Assembly: GCF_005930355.1 (NCBI RefSeq)
Contig: NZ_VDBO01000003.1
Coordinates: forward strand, 457,486 to 521,485
DNA: 64,000 nucleotides
Source of the DNA: Paenibacillus sinopodophylli
Lineage (GTDB): Bacteria > Bacillota > Bacilli > Paenibacillales > Paenibacillaceae
Reading direction: 5' to 3'
A model generated the notes under the pieces. That model searched no databases, had not been told where the DNA came from, and saw only the letters and a list, made by a program, of their open reading frames with translations. Positions 38,007 to 47,915 of the stretch are shown piece after piece (the stretch's first letter is position 1; each line of letters opens with the position of its first letter). Both the position numbers and the translations under genes were made by a program.

Positions 38007-38077
38007 GCATGTAAATATTATCATATCACACAGCTTGTCATCATGCAAGATATTTATTTCCATAATGAAAGCATACT

Positions 38078-38299
38078 CTAGAAGGAATCTAGTCCAACTT
38101 CACCCGATCCATTAGAGCGAAGCACTTTTTTCATGTTTTTTTCGAATTTCGCTCTCGGGATGAGCACACTATGTTTGCAGCCCACACATTTGATGCGTAT
38201 GTCCATGCCCATCCGTATGATTTCCATTTCATTAGAGCCGCATGGATGCTGTTTTTTCATCTGAACAACGTCGCCCAGCTCGAATTGTTTACGCTCCAT
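38078..38299 (-). CDS. DUF951 small protein (YyzM-like)
   Basis: The 73-residue product has FELGDVVQMKKQHPCGSNEMEIIRMGMDIRIKCVGCKHSVLIPRAKFEK. The paired Cys in HPCGS and CVGCK and the KKxHPCG motif are typical of DUF951. The function is unknown. Its start overlaps the end of the MscS-type gene by 11 bp, so the two are translationally linked, as in many Firmicutes. Confidence 0.93.
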   Translation of the reverse strand: MERKQFELGDVVQMKKQHPCGSNEMEIIRMGMDIRIKCVGCKHSVLIPRAKFEKNMKKVLRSNGSGEVGLDSF

Positions 38300-39164
38300 C
38301 TTTCACGCCTCCCTTTTCATTTCGGTGATAGGTTACCATTCTAGGGTATGGTATTTCGATTCCGTTCGCGTCCAGTGCTTTCTTAATCACCATGTTGAGC
38401 TTACGCGCTATAACCGGATGGGTGTTTGGCCGACATTCTGCAATGACGCGTATCGTTACTCCTGTTGGAGCAATAGTCTGAATACCAAGCACCTCTGGCG
38501 CATTAATCAGATTCTCATCTTGCATCGCAATCATCGTATGGCGGATTACCTCAAGTGCGCGATCAACCTCTTCCTCAAAAGCAATCGAGATATCGATGAC
38601 TGCAATGCTGTTATTAATCGAGAAGTTGGTAACCTCATTAATCATGCCATTGGGGACAATATGCACTTCTCCCGTCCAGCTTTGAATTCTGGTTGTGCGC
38701 AGACCGATAACTTCCACCGTTCCTTTGAATTGTCCGGTCTGAATCACGTCACCAACAGCGAATTGATCCTCCAGTACAATGAAGAACCCGGTTATAATAT
38801 CTTTCACTAAACTTTGTGCACCGAATCCGATCGCTAATCCGAGGACGCCTGCCCCAGCGAGCAATGGCCCAAGGTTAATGCCAAACTCAGATAATACGAG
38901 CATGATTGTAATAAAATAGACGACATAGGAGGCCACATTTTTCATGAGCTTACCTACGGTTGTCATTCGTCTAGTATGGCTAGCCGCCCTCTTGCTCTCA
39001 CGCTCCAATATGACACGATCAATGGTTTTATGTATAGCCCATACGACTAATCGCCCAATAACAAGGAACATGATGACCCTCAGCGCTGAGCTTCCGAAGG
39101 CTTCCCACCAACTATTGTCTGTTAACCATGTGACAGTCCTATCATAGCCTTCATTGATTGACAT
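38289..39164 (-). CDS. Small-conductance mechanosensitive channel, MscS family
   Basis: The 291-residue protein has three membrane helices; the third forms the Gly/Ala pore segment LLAGAGVLGLAIGFGAQSLVKDIITGFFIVLEDQFAVGDVI. It continues with the beta domain (TGQFKGTVEVIGLRTTRIQSW, VPNGMINEVTNFS) and the C-terminal alpha/beta part. It opens under membrane tension to protect against osmotic downshock. The DUF951 gene overlaps its end. Confidence 0.95.
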   Translation of the reverse strand: MSINEGYDRTVTWLTDNSWWEAFGSSALRVIMFLVIGRLVVWAIHKTIDRVILERESKRAASHTRRMTTVGKLMKNVASYVVYFITIMLVLSEFGINLGPLLAGAGVLGLAIGFGAQSLVKDIITGFFIVLEDQFAVGDVIQTGQFKGTVEVIGLRTTRIQSWTGEVHIVPNGMINEVTNFSINNSIAVIDISIAFEEEVDRALEVIRHTMIAMQDENLINAPEVLGIQTIAPTGVTIRVIAECRPNTHPVIARKLNMVIKKALDANGIEIPYPRMVTYHRNEKGGVKDGA

Positions 39165-39196
39165 CTCTGCTCCTTCCCTGAAACCTTCAATTCGGT

Positions 39197-39451
39197 TTAC
39201 ATTTCGATTTGCTCATAACCATTCTCGACTGGCTTAAATATACCTCTAACCTCTACGTTTTCTTGAACGATGACGTCCTTCACCATGACCAAGTCCGCTT
39301 CGGGAAAATGAATGGATAAAGCACAGCCAGCTGTTATTTCCTTTGGCGTTGGACAAATGTCAATTTCAATTTCAGCATATTCAAGCAGCATCTCCGCACG
39401 CAACGCTTGCTGCGTCGAGTCGAACGCAATTAACACGTGCAAGACCTCCAT
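39197..39451 (-). CDS. DUF3343 protein
   Basis: The 84-residue product reads LIAFDSTQQALRAEMLLEYAEIEIDICPTPKEITAGCALSI, the DUF3343 family (putative Se/S carrier-like fold), with one Cys in the CPTP stretch and another in the GCALS loop. It has no transmembrane segment. It is upstream of the MscS gene on the same strand with about 32 bp between. The role is unknown. Confidence 0.88.
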   Translation of the reverse strand: MEVLHVLIAFDSTQQALRAEMLLEYAEIEIDICPTPKEITAGCALSIHFPEADLVMVKDVIVQENVEVRGIFKPVENGYEQIEM

Positions 39452-39501
39452 TTTATTCGAATATGAAACAAGTAAACATAATAAATATCAAATCTATCTG
39501 A

Positions 39502-39532
39502 CGTATAAAATGGTTGTCCTATCCATATACTA
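39502..39532 (+). promoter_or_regulatory. Candidate forespore (SigF/SigG-like) promoter of yyaC
   Basis: CGTATA and TATACTA are separated by 18 bp upstream of yyaC. The -10 is one base off the usual CATACTA, so this is only suggestive; yyaC is forespore-expressed in B. subtilis. Confidence 0.3.
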
Positions 39533-39562
39533 GTAACATATCGGTATTATCGGAGGGATTCT

Positions 39563-40171
39563 ATGAAACTTTCATTTATTAAAGAAGCGCCATTGAAGGT
39601 ACCCTACACGACTGCGAATGTTATAGGCATGCTCGTTAACCGTCTGACCGCTATGCTGGAGGAGCTTGCAGATAAACGCCCCATAGTCGTCGTATGCATC
39701 GGAACAGACCGATCTACCGGCGATTCATTGGGACCGCTTATCGGCACCCATTTGTCCAAGTATCGTAGTCCTCATTTCTCGTTATTCGGTACATTAGAGA
39801 ATCCCGTACATGCCATGAATTTAGATGAGACGCTTATAGAGATTAACAAACGCTATCACAAACCATTTGTAATTGGCATTGACGCTTGTCTTGGCCAAGT
39901 ATCCAGCGTTGGGAGCATTCAAGTCGGTATCGGTCCTGTTCGTCCAGGAGCTGGTGTCAACAAAGATCTTCCTCCGGTAGGCGACATTCATATTACCGGT
40001 ATCGTAAATGTTGGCGGCTTTATGGAGTATTTTGTTCTACAAAACACACGCTTGCATCTTGTTATGAAAATGTCGGATATTATCTCGCTTAGTCTATTTA
40101 CCGCTATTGCCAACCACGCCCATTTAACTACCGGTGCTCTTGAGCAAACGGCTGCTTCGGATACGAATTAA
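39563..40171 (+). CDS. yyaC: Spore protease YyaC (GPR-like)
   Basis: The 202-residue protein begins MKLSFIKEAPLKVPYT and carries CIGTDRSTGDSLGPLIG, FVIGIDACLGQVSSVGSI, PGAGVNKDLPPVGDIHITGIVNVGGFMEYFVLQNTRL, typical of YyaC, a sporulation-linked protein related to the germination protease family. It is expected to act in the forespore. Its presence supports an endospore-forming host. GGAGGG precedes ATG 39563. Confidence 0.93.
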   Translation: MKLSFIKEAPLKVPYTTANVIGMLVNRLTAMLEELADKRPIVVVCIGTDRSTGDSLGPLIGTHLSKYRSPHFSLFGTLENPVHAMNLDETLIEINKRYHKPFVIGIDACLGQVSSVGSIQVGIGPVRPGAGVNKDLPPVGDIHITGIVNVGGFMEYFVLQNTRLHLVMKMSDIISLSLFTAIANHAHLTTGALEQTAASDTN

Positions 40172-40178
40172 CTGAAGC

Positions 40179-40661
40179 TTATTTCGCCTCTATAATGGCT
40201 TTCCGCTCCTCCGGAGTCAACGGATAGGTTGATTCGCCCTTCTCAACTGGTTTAGCATACACATAAGTATTATCTCTGCTATGAATACCTGAGAAGATAG
40301 CACCATCCTTCTCATCATTAACAATCGCAATCGAAAAACTAAGATCACTGCCTTGCTCGGCAAAGGCATTGTATCGAACGATACCTATTTTGTTTTTTTG
40401 AAGCGGCAATGCTGATTGAATACCCACTAGCTGTGCTTTTAGTTGTTTATTAGCCTGCTGCTGCTCAGCAAGACCTTCCTTCAGTTGAATAATGATTTCC
40501 TCCATGTTTGTAACTCCTGTATTCCCCATGACCGCTGTATATTGCTTTCTCAGCTTTTTCAGCCGCCCGCCGACGACTGCAACCCATATGATTAATATGA
40601 TGACCAATAAAGCGATAACTACCGTAACAGCATTCATCGGATTTGATGTCCAGTCTTCCAT
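40179..40661 (-). CDS. DUF4446 membrane protein
   Basis: The 160-residue product has one N-terminal helix (AVTVVIALLVIILIIWVAVV), a coiled coil (MEEIIIQLKEGLAEQQQANKQLKAQL) and a compact C-terminal domain with KIGIVRYNAFAEQGSDLSFSIAIVND, the DUF4446 signature. It lies between yyaC (convergent) and the cysteine-desulfurase-like gene, in the spo0J neighbourhood as in Bacillus. The function is unknown. Confidence 0.93.
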   Translation of the reverse strand: MEDWTSNPMNAVTVVIALLVIILIIWVAVVGGRLKKLRKQYTAVMGNTGVTNMEEIIIQLKEGLAEQQQANKQLKAQLVGIQSALPLQKNKIGIVRYNAFAEQGSDLSFSIAIVNDEKDGAIFSGIHSRDNTYVYAKPVEKGESTYPLTPEERKAIIEAK

Positions 40662-40688
40662 TGTTGTTAATCCGCCCCCAATTCATTG

Positions 40689-41864
40689 CTATGCTCCGTA
40701 CTGCTGTGCGATTTCCTTTATGGCCGCTGATAATGCATCAACTTCCTCATTTGTTGTAAATACACCTACGCTGGCGCGAATGGCTCCCGTCTCCGTTGTC
40801 CCCGCACTTGCATGTGCGAGCGGTGAACAGTGAAAGCCGGCTCGCACGGCAATGCGATAATGCTGGTCTAATATAAATGACAGTTCCGATGGATCAACTC
40901 CACTCAAGTTAAAAGCAACAATTCCAGTGCGCTCTTGGCCAAGTTCGGGTCCTAGCAGCTTCACACCATTAATGAGCTTTAGTCCCTCCATCAGCCGTTG
41001 TGTCAATAACCATTCCTTAGTATGGATTTTCTGAACAGTCTCATTCAACACATACTGAACACCAGCTTTAAGCCCTGCTAAGCCCGGTGTATTTTGCGTG
41101 CCCGCCTCGTAACGATCAGGTCTTACCATAGGCTGTTCAAGCGCCTCAGATTGACTCCCCGTCCCACCATGCAACAAAGGCACTAACTCAAGCTCAGGAT
41201 CGATGTACAAGCCTCCTGTGCCTTGTGGACCCAACAGGCCTTTGTGACCTGGAAAAGCCAACATGTCGATTCCCATTGCCTTCACATCTACAGGAATAAT
41301 GCCAGCACTTTGAGCTGCATCGACAAGCAGTTTAATGCCATGTTTTTGAGTCAGTTCACCAATTTGTGCAACTGGCATAATAGTACCAAGAAGATTTGAA
41401 CTATGATTAACAACAATAAGCGTAGTTTGTGGACGTATGGCATTGGCAACATCATCTATATTCAAATACCCTCGTTCATCTGACTGCAAGTAAGTGACTT
41501 CAACACCACTGGTCTGCTCCAAATAATATAACGGTCTCCTTACCGAATTGTGTTCAACCGAGGTAGCAATGACATGATCGCCTGGCTTCACCCAGCCTTT
41601 TATCGCCATATTCAGCGCCATCGTCGTATTGGAAGTAAAAGCAATATCATTTGGGTTTTTTATGTTAAAAAGCTTAGCAAGCTGCTTTCGCGTCTCGAAC
41701 AAAATTCGACTTGCGCGTACTGCCATCGCATGGCTTCCTCTGCCTGGATTAGCTGCATCATTTAGCATCGCCTGTACAATGGCTTCCGTTACCGCTGGCG
41801 GTTTGGGCCAAGAGGTTGCTGCATGGTCCAAATAGATGAGCGATTGTTCAGTGTCTATCATCAT
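40689..41864 (-). CDS. Class V aminotransferase, cysteine-desulfurase-like
   Basis: The 391-residue PLP enzyme has YLDHAATSWPKPPAV, the cofactor stretch IKLLVDAAQSAGIIPVDV, the Schiff-base Lys in FPGHKGLLGPQGTGGLY, and the Cys of HCSPLAHASAGTTETGAIRASVG. It resembles the cysteine desulfurase family (TIGR01977 type) that releases sulfur from Cys, but the partner is not known. The gene is about 28 bp upstream of DUF4446 on the same strand. Confidence 0.9.
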   Translation of the reverse strand: MMIDTEQSLIYLDHAATSWPKPPAVTEAIVQAMLNDAANPGRGSHAMAVRASRILFETRKQLAKLFNIKNPNDIAFTSNTTMALNMAIKGWVKPGDHVIATSVEHNSVRRPLYYLEQTSGVEVTYLQSDERGYLNIDDVANAIRPQTTLIVVNHSSNLLGTIMPVAQIGELTQKHGIKLLVDAAQSAGIIPVDVKAMGIDMLAFPGHKGLLGPQGTGGLYIDPELELVPLLHGGTGSQSEALEQPMVRPDRYEAGTQNTPGLAGLKAGVQYVLNETVQKIHTKEWLLTQRLMEGLKLINGVKLLGPELGQERTGIVAFNLSGVDPSELSFILDQHYRIAVRAGFHCSPLAHASAGTTETGAIRASVGVFTTNEEVDALSAAIKEIAQQYGA

Positions 41865-41892
41865 TTCACACCTTTCCTAGCTGTCTCTCCAC

Positions 41893-41955
41893 AACAATGG
41901 CATACCTTAGTTTAATCTTTCAAAAGCAAGATTACAACTTAGGTATGCCATTGTT
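41893..41955. repeat. Long inverted repeat between spo0J and the class V aminotransferase gene
   Basis: A 20-bp arm (AACAATGGCATACCTTAGTT) pairs with a complement carrying one mismatch. The inner TAATCTT/AAGATTA extends the stem, leaving an 8-base loop. No T-run follows on the minus strand. Confidence 0.8.
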
Positions 41956-41965
41956 TGAATAGCGT

Positions 41966-42800
41966 CTATGCCATATATTGAAGCAATTCGAGTAGTCTTT
42001 CCAAGTCTTGTTTACTATAATATTGCAGTTCAATTTTCCCTTTATCTTTCTGCTGTTTGATCTTTACCGTTGTCTTAAATCGTTCTCTAAGAGACTCTTC
42101 AAGATGGTCGATATACGGATCACGTTTCCGCTGTGTTGCCTTTGCTGCAGTATCATCTGGCTGCTTTGCATCTAGATTTTGAATCGCTTCTTCCAGCTCA
42201 CGGACGCTCCATTCCTGCGACACAGTAAGATCAGCCAATTCCTTTTGCTTCTTATCATCCTTAATTCCGACCAAAGCTCTTGCATGCCCCATGGAAATTG
42301 TTCCACGTGAAACATTGTCTTTGATTTCGGTAGGTAATGAAAGCAGACGCACAAAGTTTGCAATATGCGAGCGCGACTTTCCAACTTTCATGGAAAGCTC
42401 CTCTTGCGTAAGTTTAAATTTATCAATAAGTGCTTGGTAGGCAATCGCCACCTCTATTGCATTCAAATCCTCACGTTGAAGATTTTCAATTAAAGCAATC
42501 TCCATAACTTGTTGATCCGTGAAGCTTCTTACAACAGCTGGTATCGTAGCATTGCCACAATATTGCGATGCACGGAAACGTCTTTCACCCGCTATAATCT
42601 CATAGCCTTTGAGGACAGTCCGTACAATAATAGGTTGAATAATGCCATGCTGCTTGATCGACTCTGCCAACTCTTTAATAGAATCCTCGTCAAACGTCTT
42701 TCTTGGTTGATAGGGATTTGGTCTTAACTGGTTCAATGATATTTCAATAACTTTATCGTCGTCATTCACAGAAAGCGATGGGATAAGCGCATCTAGCCCT

Positions 42801-42820
<20 letters not shown>
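41966..42820 (-). CDS. spo0J: Chromosome-partitioning protein Spo0J (ParB)
   Basis: The 284-residue protein begins MSKRLGRGLDALIPSL and carries the ParB/Srx CTPase domain (QLRPNPYQPRKTFDEDSIKELAESIKQHGIIQPIIVR, then GERRFRASQ) and an HTH segment (QEELSMKVGKSRSHIANFVRLL). It binds parS sites, spreads by CTP gating and loads SMC. Its gene starts inside the soj end (20-bp overlap), and a perfect parS site lies within it at 42299-42314, as in B. subtilis. Confidence 0.97.
42299..42314. promoter_or_regulatory. parS site inside spo0J
   Basis: TGTTCCACGTGAAACA matches the B. subtilis parS consensus TGTTNCACGTGAAACA exactly. Confidence 0.95.
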
Positions 42821-43574
<754 letters not shown>

Positions 43575-43750
43575 AACCGGCTCACCTCTATGTGTATAGC
43601 TTTTATGTGCTAAGTCTTGAAGTCATTTAATGATTCGAACCATATCATTCATTGTTGAAGTATATCCCTGATTGTAGTATAAAACATACTGTTCATAATT
43701 CGCATTTAATCCCTTATTGCAATTCAAGCAATTTAGCTACAAATGGCTTC

Positions 43751-43771
43751 GCCGCCCTCATAGAGGGCGGC
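43751..43771. repeat. GC-rich hairpin, 9-bp stem, 3-base loop
   Basis: GCCGCCCTC-ATA-GAGGGCGGC stands next to the noc terminator in otherwise AT-rich DNA, without a T-run of its own. Confidence 0.75.
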
Positions 43772-43772
43772 A

Positions 43773-43805
43773 CAAAAAAAGCGTAATTATGAGCATAATA
43801 ATTAC
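43773..43805 (-). terminator. Terminator of noc
   Basis: GTAATTAT pairs with ATAATTAC and is followed on the minus strand by GC and seven T residues. Confidence 0.85.
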
Positions 43806-43807
43806 TT

Positions 43808-44626
43808 CTATCGCTTAGGAATCTGAATGACAATCTCATAATGATCGTCATGATCCTTTTCATTCGTCTTAATTTGTAAACCTGAACCGGATACCATTTC
43901 AATGGATTGTCTGATTGTATTTAAAGCTAATCGAACATCCTTCGTAAATGAAACACGTTTTGCCTTTTTCAACTTCGTTGATTCCTTCAAAAAGGCAATT
44001 CTAACCTCAGTTTGTTTGACATTTAAATCCTTATTCATAATTTCATCTAAAACTTTCAACTGCAGCTCTTCACTATCCAACGACAGCAAAGCACGTGCAT
44101 GCCGCTCTGTAATTTTCCGCTCCATTAAAGCCATCTTAATCGTATCATTCAACATTAGCAACCGCAATTTATTTGCAATCGTAGACTGGCTCTTGCCTAG
44201 ACGTTGTGCCAAGCTTTCCTGCGTTAATTGATGTAACTCAATTAGTTTCTGATAAGCAATCGCCTCTTCAATAGCAGACAAACCTTCTCTCTGAAGGTTT
44301 TCGATTAGCGCAATAGATGCAGTCTGTGAATCATTAAATTCGCGAACAATACCAGGAATCGTATCATAGCCAAGTTTGGTAACTGCGCGCCAGCGGCGCT
44401 CCCCAGCTATAATTTCATATCTTCCATTCCGCATACGTACAACAATAGGTTGAATGACACCATGCGTTCTAATAGTTTGGCATAATTCTTCAATTCGGTC
44501 GTCATCAAAAATGCTCCGAGGCTGGAACGGGCTCGGATCAATCTCTTGAATCGGTATTTGCCGAACTTCTTCTTGCGGTATGCGCTGCTCGGACAGGCCG
44601 AACAATCGAGAAAATTGTTCTTTCAT
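43808..44626 (-). CDS. noc: Nucleoid occlusion protein Noc
   Basis: The preferred start is ATG 44626 ([15 protein letters not shown], matching the usual Noc start), giving 272 residues. It has the ParB-like CTPase domain ([35 protein letters not shown]), HTH ([22 protein letters not shown], then ERHARAL) and the C-terminal [19 protein letters not shown] segment of Noc, not Spo0J. An N-terminal amphipathic helix is present, as needed for membrane binding. It blocks division over the nucleoid. Confidence 0.93.
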   Translation of the reverse strand: MKEQFSRLFGLSEQRIPQEEVRQIPIQEIDPSPFQPRSIFDDDRIEELCQTIRTHGVIQPIVVRMRNGRYEIIAGERRWRAVTKLGYDTIPGIVREFNDSQTASIALIENLQREGLSAIEEAIAYQKLIELHQLTQESLAQRLGKSQSTIANKLRLLMLNDTIKMALMERKITERHARALLSLDSEELQLKVLDEIMNKDLNVKQTEVRIAFLKESTKLKKAKRVSFTKDVRLALNTIRQSIEMVSGSGLQIKTNEKDHDDHYEIVIQIPKR

Positions 44627-45170
44627 ATCGATAATTACCACCCGATCATGAGATAAACCTCGTATTATTTCATATCAAATGAATCCATCTTCTCCCTCAT
44701 ATGGTTGGGATTAATGCATTTCATTTCAAATGCAGCTCTTATAACCTTTTTGCAAAAGCAGGCTGCTATTTTATTCATGAGTAACCACGAGGTTTTTGCA
44801 TTAAATACGCTTCAGCAGTAAGATTGGTTCATTTCCATTAAGATGATTTTTATTGCCTGAACCTATCTCTGGTAATAATCATCAACTGCACGGCGAACAT
44901 CCATGGCAACTTTCATTCGGCAATAACAGTAGAGGCTATTTAAATATAAACAGATGTATTTCAATTATACACATCGCTTATATTTCCCGTAATGCGAATT
45001 ACTGACCGTTCTATAAACATGGCTCTTTTATTCGCGATGTAACGGTATTATCCAGTCTCTTCATCTACATTATAAATTCGACTATGATCGCTTGTTCTCC
45101 TGCTTGACACATGCTTGTGGTTGAATAAATCTTGTATGAATCCATTGCTCTATACGACAGAGACAATAAA
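44627..45170. other. AT-rich intergenic stretch upstream of noc
   Basis: No gene, tRNA or repeat family was recognised. Frames are short. The only clear element is the parS site at its end. Confidence 0.6.
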
Positions 45171-45186
45171 TGTTTCACGTGGAACA
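45171..45186. promoter_or_regulatory. parS site between noc and rsmG
   Basis: TGTTTCACGTGGAACA is a perfect palindromic parS (16 of 16 to the consensus with N as C/T). Confidence 0.95.
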
Positions 45187-45197
45187 ATGAATGCTAC

Positions 45198-45920
45198 CTA
45201 CACAAGTGGTTGCTTAATTGGAGTTCCCGCTTTTCTTGGGTACTTGCGCGGAGTAACATCAAGCTTCTGAATTAATACAATATGACGCTCTGATTGTTCA
45301 TTTGGAAGTACGAGTTGATGTTGGGATTTAATCTTCCCTTTTAGCTCTTTCAAGCTAAACGTCGCCTCGCGAACCTCTTCATCTGATTGAGAGCCTTTCA
45401 TAGCTGCGAATATACCACCTTTTTTAACAAACGGTAGACAGAATTCATTGAGTACGTTCAAACGTGCGACTGCCCTCGCAGTTACCAAGTCGTAGCTGTC
45501 ACGATGTACTTGCTGCTGCGCAATATCCTCAGCACGGCCATGCAAGCATATGACATTATCGAGTCCAAGCTGCTCCGTCAAATGAGTGAGAAATTGGATT
45601 CTCTTATTTAATGAATCAACAATCATTACTTGAAGATGCGGGAAGCAAATTTTCAGCGGTATACTGGGAAAACCTGCGCCAGATCCGATGTCAGCGAGCT
45701 TGCGAACGCTATCCATATTCGTATAGAAGGATAGTGATACCGAATCATAGAAATGCTTCTCATACACAGCATCTCGTTCTGTAATGCCTGTCAGATTCAT
45801 TTTTTCGTTCCACTCAACAAGTAGTCGATAATATAGCTCGAATTGGTCAAGTTGAACAGTGGAAAGCGGAATACCGCTCTCCTCCATTTTTTTTGTGAAC
45901 CATTGCAATGTATCATCCAT
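45198..45920 (-). CDS. rsmG: 16S rRNA (guanine527-N7) methyltransferase RsmG (GidB)
   Basis: The 240-residue protein has WNEKMNLTGITERDAVYEKHFYDSVSL and the SAM pocket KLADIGSGAGFPSIPLKICFP, then ARAVARLNVLNEFCLPFVKKGG. It methylates G527 of 16S rRNA in the small subunit. It lies 1 bp after mnmG and is presumably in one transcript with it. Confidence 0.97.
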   Translation of the reverse strand: MDDTLQWFTKKMEESGIPLSTVQLDQFELYYRLLVEWNEKMNLTGITERDAVYEKHFYDSVSLSFYTNMDSVRKLADIGSGAGFPSIPLKICFPHLQVMIVDSLNKRIQFLTHLTEQLGLDNVICLHGRAEDIAQQQVHRDSYDLVTARAVARLNVLNEFCLPFVKKGGIFAAMKGSQSDEEVREATFSLKELKGKIKSQHQLVLPNEQSERHIVLIQKLDVTPRKYPRKAGTPIKQPLV

Positions 45921-45921
45921 C

Positions 45922-47811
45922 TTATGAACCTCTCGCTGCAGTTACGCGGTTATAGTGCTCTAGATATACAAGTAGAATAGAAATGTCAGCTGGTGTTACT
46001 CCCGCAATACGCGAAGCTTGACCAATTGATAAGGGACGAATAAGCGAAAGCTTTTGCTTTGCTTCCGAAGCTAAGCTCCTCACATCGTTGTAAACAATGT
46101 CATCTGGAATTCGCTTTTTCTCCATTTTGTTCATACGTTGTACCTGTATAAGCTGCTTTTCAATATAACCTGCGTACTTGATTTGAATCTCGACTTGTTC
46201 CTTCATATCTTCTTTCATTTCTGGTACAGATGGTACGACCGATTCAAGCATCGCATACGTTACCTCCGGACGTCTTAGCAAGGAAAGCGCGTCTGTACCG
46301 TGCTCCAGTGGAGCAGTTCCTGCAGCTACAAGCATTTCATGCACTTGATCCGGTTTCACCTTTGTTCCACGAAGTCGCTCAATATCGAGTTCAACCATTT
46401 CTTTTTTGTGCAAAAATTTATTGTAGCGTTCTTCCGAAATAAGGCCAATTTCGAAGCCTGTTGGCGTTAGCCGAAGATCCGCATTGTCGTGACGAAGCAA
46501 CAACCGGTACTCTGCACGCGAGGTCAGTAACCGATAAGGATCATTTGTACCTTTTGTAACCAGGTCATCAATCATAACGCCAATATAGCCTTCTTCTCTT
46601 CCAATAATGATCGGCTCTTTCCCTTGAACTTTGCGGGCAGCGTTAATGCCTGCCATAACGCCCTGTCCTGCAGCCTCTTCATATCCAGATGTGCCATTAA
46701 TTTGACCTGCAGTAAACAAGCTATCGATAACTTTCGTTTCCAAGGATGGCCACAGTTGCGTAGGAACTACAGCATCATACTCAATCGCATAGCCATTACG
46801 CATCATCTCAACTTTTTCCAAACCTGGTATTGAACGTAAAATGCCTAGCTGCACATCCTCTGGCATGCTTGTTGATAATCCCTGCACGTAATACTCCGAA
46901 GTATTTTTACCTTCAGGCTCCAGGAAGATCTGATGTTTAGGTTTGTCCGCGAAGCGAACAATTTTATCCTCAATAGATGGACAGTAGCGCGGCCCAGTAC
47001 CCTCAATAGCACCAGAAAACATAGGTGCACGGTGCAAATTATCATTGATGATTTTATGTGTCGCTTCTGATGTATACGTTAGCCAGCACGGCAACTGCTC
47101 ATTCGTAGATGATTCTGTTTCGTGAGAGAAAAACTTAGGTTTATCATCGCCGGGTTGAATTTCTGTTTTGGAGAAATCAATTGTGTCTTTGTGAACGCGC
47201 GGCGGCGTACCTGTTTTGAAACGAACGAGCTCAAGACCATGCTCCTTCAAGCTTGCAGAAAGTCTTACCGATGGCTGCTGATTGTTTGGACCACTTTCAT
47301 ACATCAGCTCACCCATAATAATTTTACCGCGCAAATAGGTTCCGGTTGTTACGACCGTCGTACGAGCACGATACTCTGCGCCTGTTTTAGTGACTATGCC
47401 TAAACATTTGCCATCCTCAACGATAAGTTCTTCTGCCATCCCTTGGCGAAGTGTCAAATGTGGTGTTTCTTCAATCGTCTTCTTCATCAAATGCTGGTAA
47501 TCAAACTTATCAGCTTGTGCGCGCAATGCATGAACTGCAGGCCCTTTACCTGTATTAAGCATTCTCATTTGAATAAACGTTTTATCGATATTTCGTCCCA
47601 TCTCGCCGCCCAGAGCATCAATTTCACGAACAACATGCCCTTTGGCTGGGCCACCAATTGATGGATTACAAGGCATAAAAGCAACCATATCCAAATTTAT
47701 CGTAAGCAGTAGCGTTTCGCAGCCCATACGTGCAGCAGCCAGTGCCGCTTCGCAGCCTGCATGCCCTGCTCCAATGACAATAACGTCATATTCTCCAGCT
47801 ATATATCTCAT
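45922..47811 (-). CDS. mnmG: tRNA uridine-5-carboxymethylaminomethyl modification enzyme MnmG (GidA)
   Basis: The 629-residue FAD enzyme begins [23 protein letters not shown], then [31 protein letters not shown], and has [10 protein letters not shown] and a helical C-terminal domain ending [20 protein letters not shown]. With MnmE it makes cmnm5U at the wobble position of certain tRNAs. It lies between mnmE and rsmG; the mnmE gap holds small hairpin repeats. Confidence 0.98.
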   Translation of the reverse strand: MRYIAGEYDVIVIGAGHAGCEAALAAARMGCETLLLTINLDMVAFMPCNPSIGGPAKGHVVREIDALGGEMGRNIDKTFIQMRMLNTGKGPAVHALRAQADKFDYQHLMKKTIEETPHLTLRQGMAEELIVEDGKCLGIVTKTGAEYRARTTVVTTGTYLRGKIIMGELMYESGPNNQQPSVRLSASLKEHGLELVRFKTGTPPRVHKDTIDFSKTEIQPGDDKPKFFSHETESSTNEQLPCWLTYTSEATHKIINDNLHRAPMFSGAIEGTGPRYCPSIEDKIVRFADKPKHQIFLEPEGKNTSEYYVQGLSTSMPEDVQLGILRSIPGLEKVEMMRNGYAIEYDAVVPTQLWPSLETKVIDSLFTAGQINGTSGYEEAAGQGVMAGINAARKVQGKEPIIIGREEGYIGVMIDDLVTKGTNDPYRLLTSRAEYRLLLRHDNADLRLTPTGFEIGLISEERYNKFLHKKEMVELDIERLRGTKVKPDQVHEMLVAAGTAPLEHGTDALSLLRRPEVTYAMLESVVPSVPEMKEDMKEQVEIQIKYAGYIEKQLIQVQRMNKMEKKRIPDDIVYNDVRSLASEAKQKLSLIRPLSIGQASRIAGVTPADISILLVYLEHYNRVTAARGS

Positions 47812-47824
47812 TTTTATCCTCCTT

Positions 47825-47856
47825 AAGGTTTTCGTAGAAAACCCTCTTCATAAGCA
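47825..47856. repeat. Hairpin repeat related to the dnaB-rplI copies
   Basis: AAGGTTTTCGTAGAAAACC then CTCTTCATAAGCA is about 25 of 32 identical to the copy at 25062. It lies in the mnmE-mnmG gap. Confidence 0.7.
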
Positions 47857-47862
47857 CAAGCT

Positions 47863-47883
47863 CTGGTTTTTATAGAAAACCAG
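47863..47883. repeat. Second hairpin of the mnmE-mnmG gap
   Basis: CTGGTTTT-TATAG-AAAACCAG has an 8-bp perfect stem, 6 bp after the first hairpin. Confidence 0.75.
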
Positions 47884-47915
47884 CCACAAAAAAATCCGTT
47901 TGATGCAGTCTCCCT

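Noticed and set aside
37845..38063. N-terminal extension of the helix-hairpin-helix protein
   Set aside because: It is the tRNA-Ser gene read as protein (GADSKSARRVKPCVGSNPTFSA). The real start is ATG 37844.
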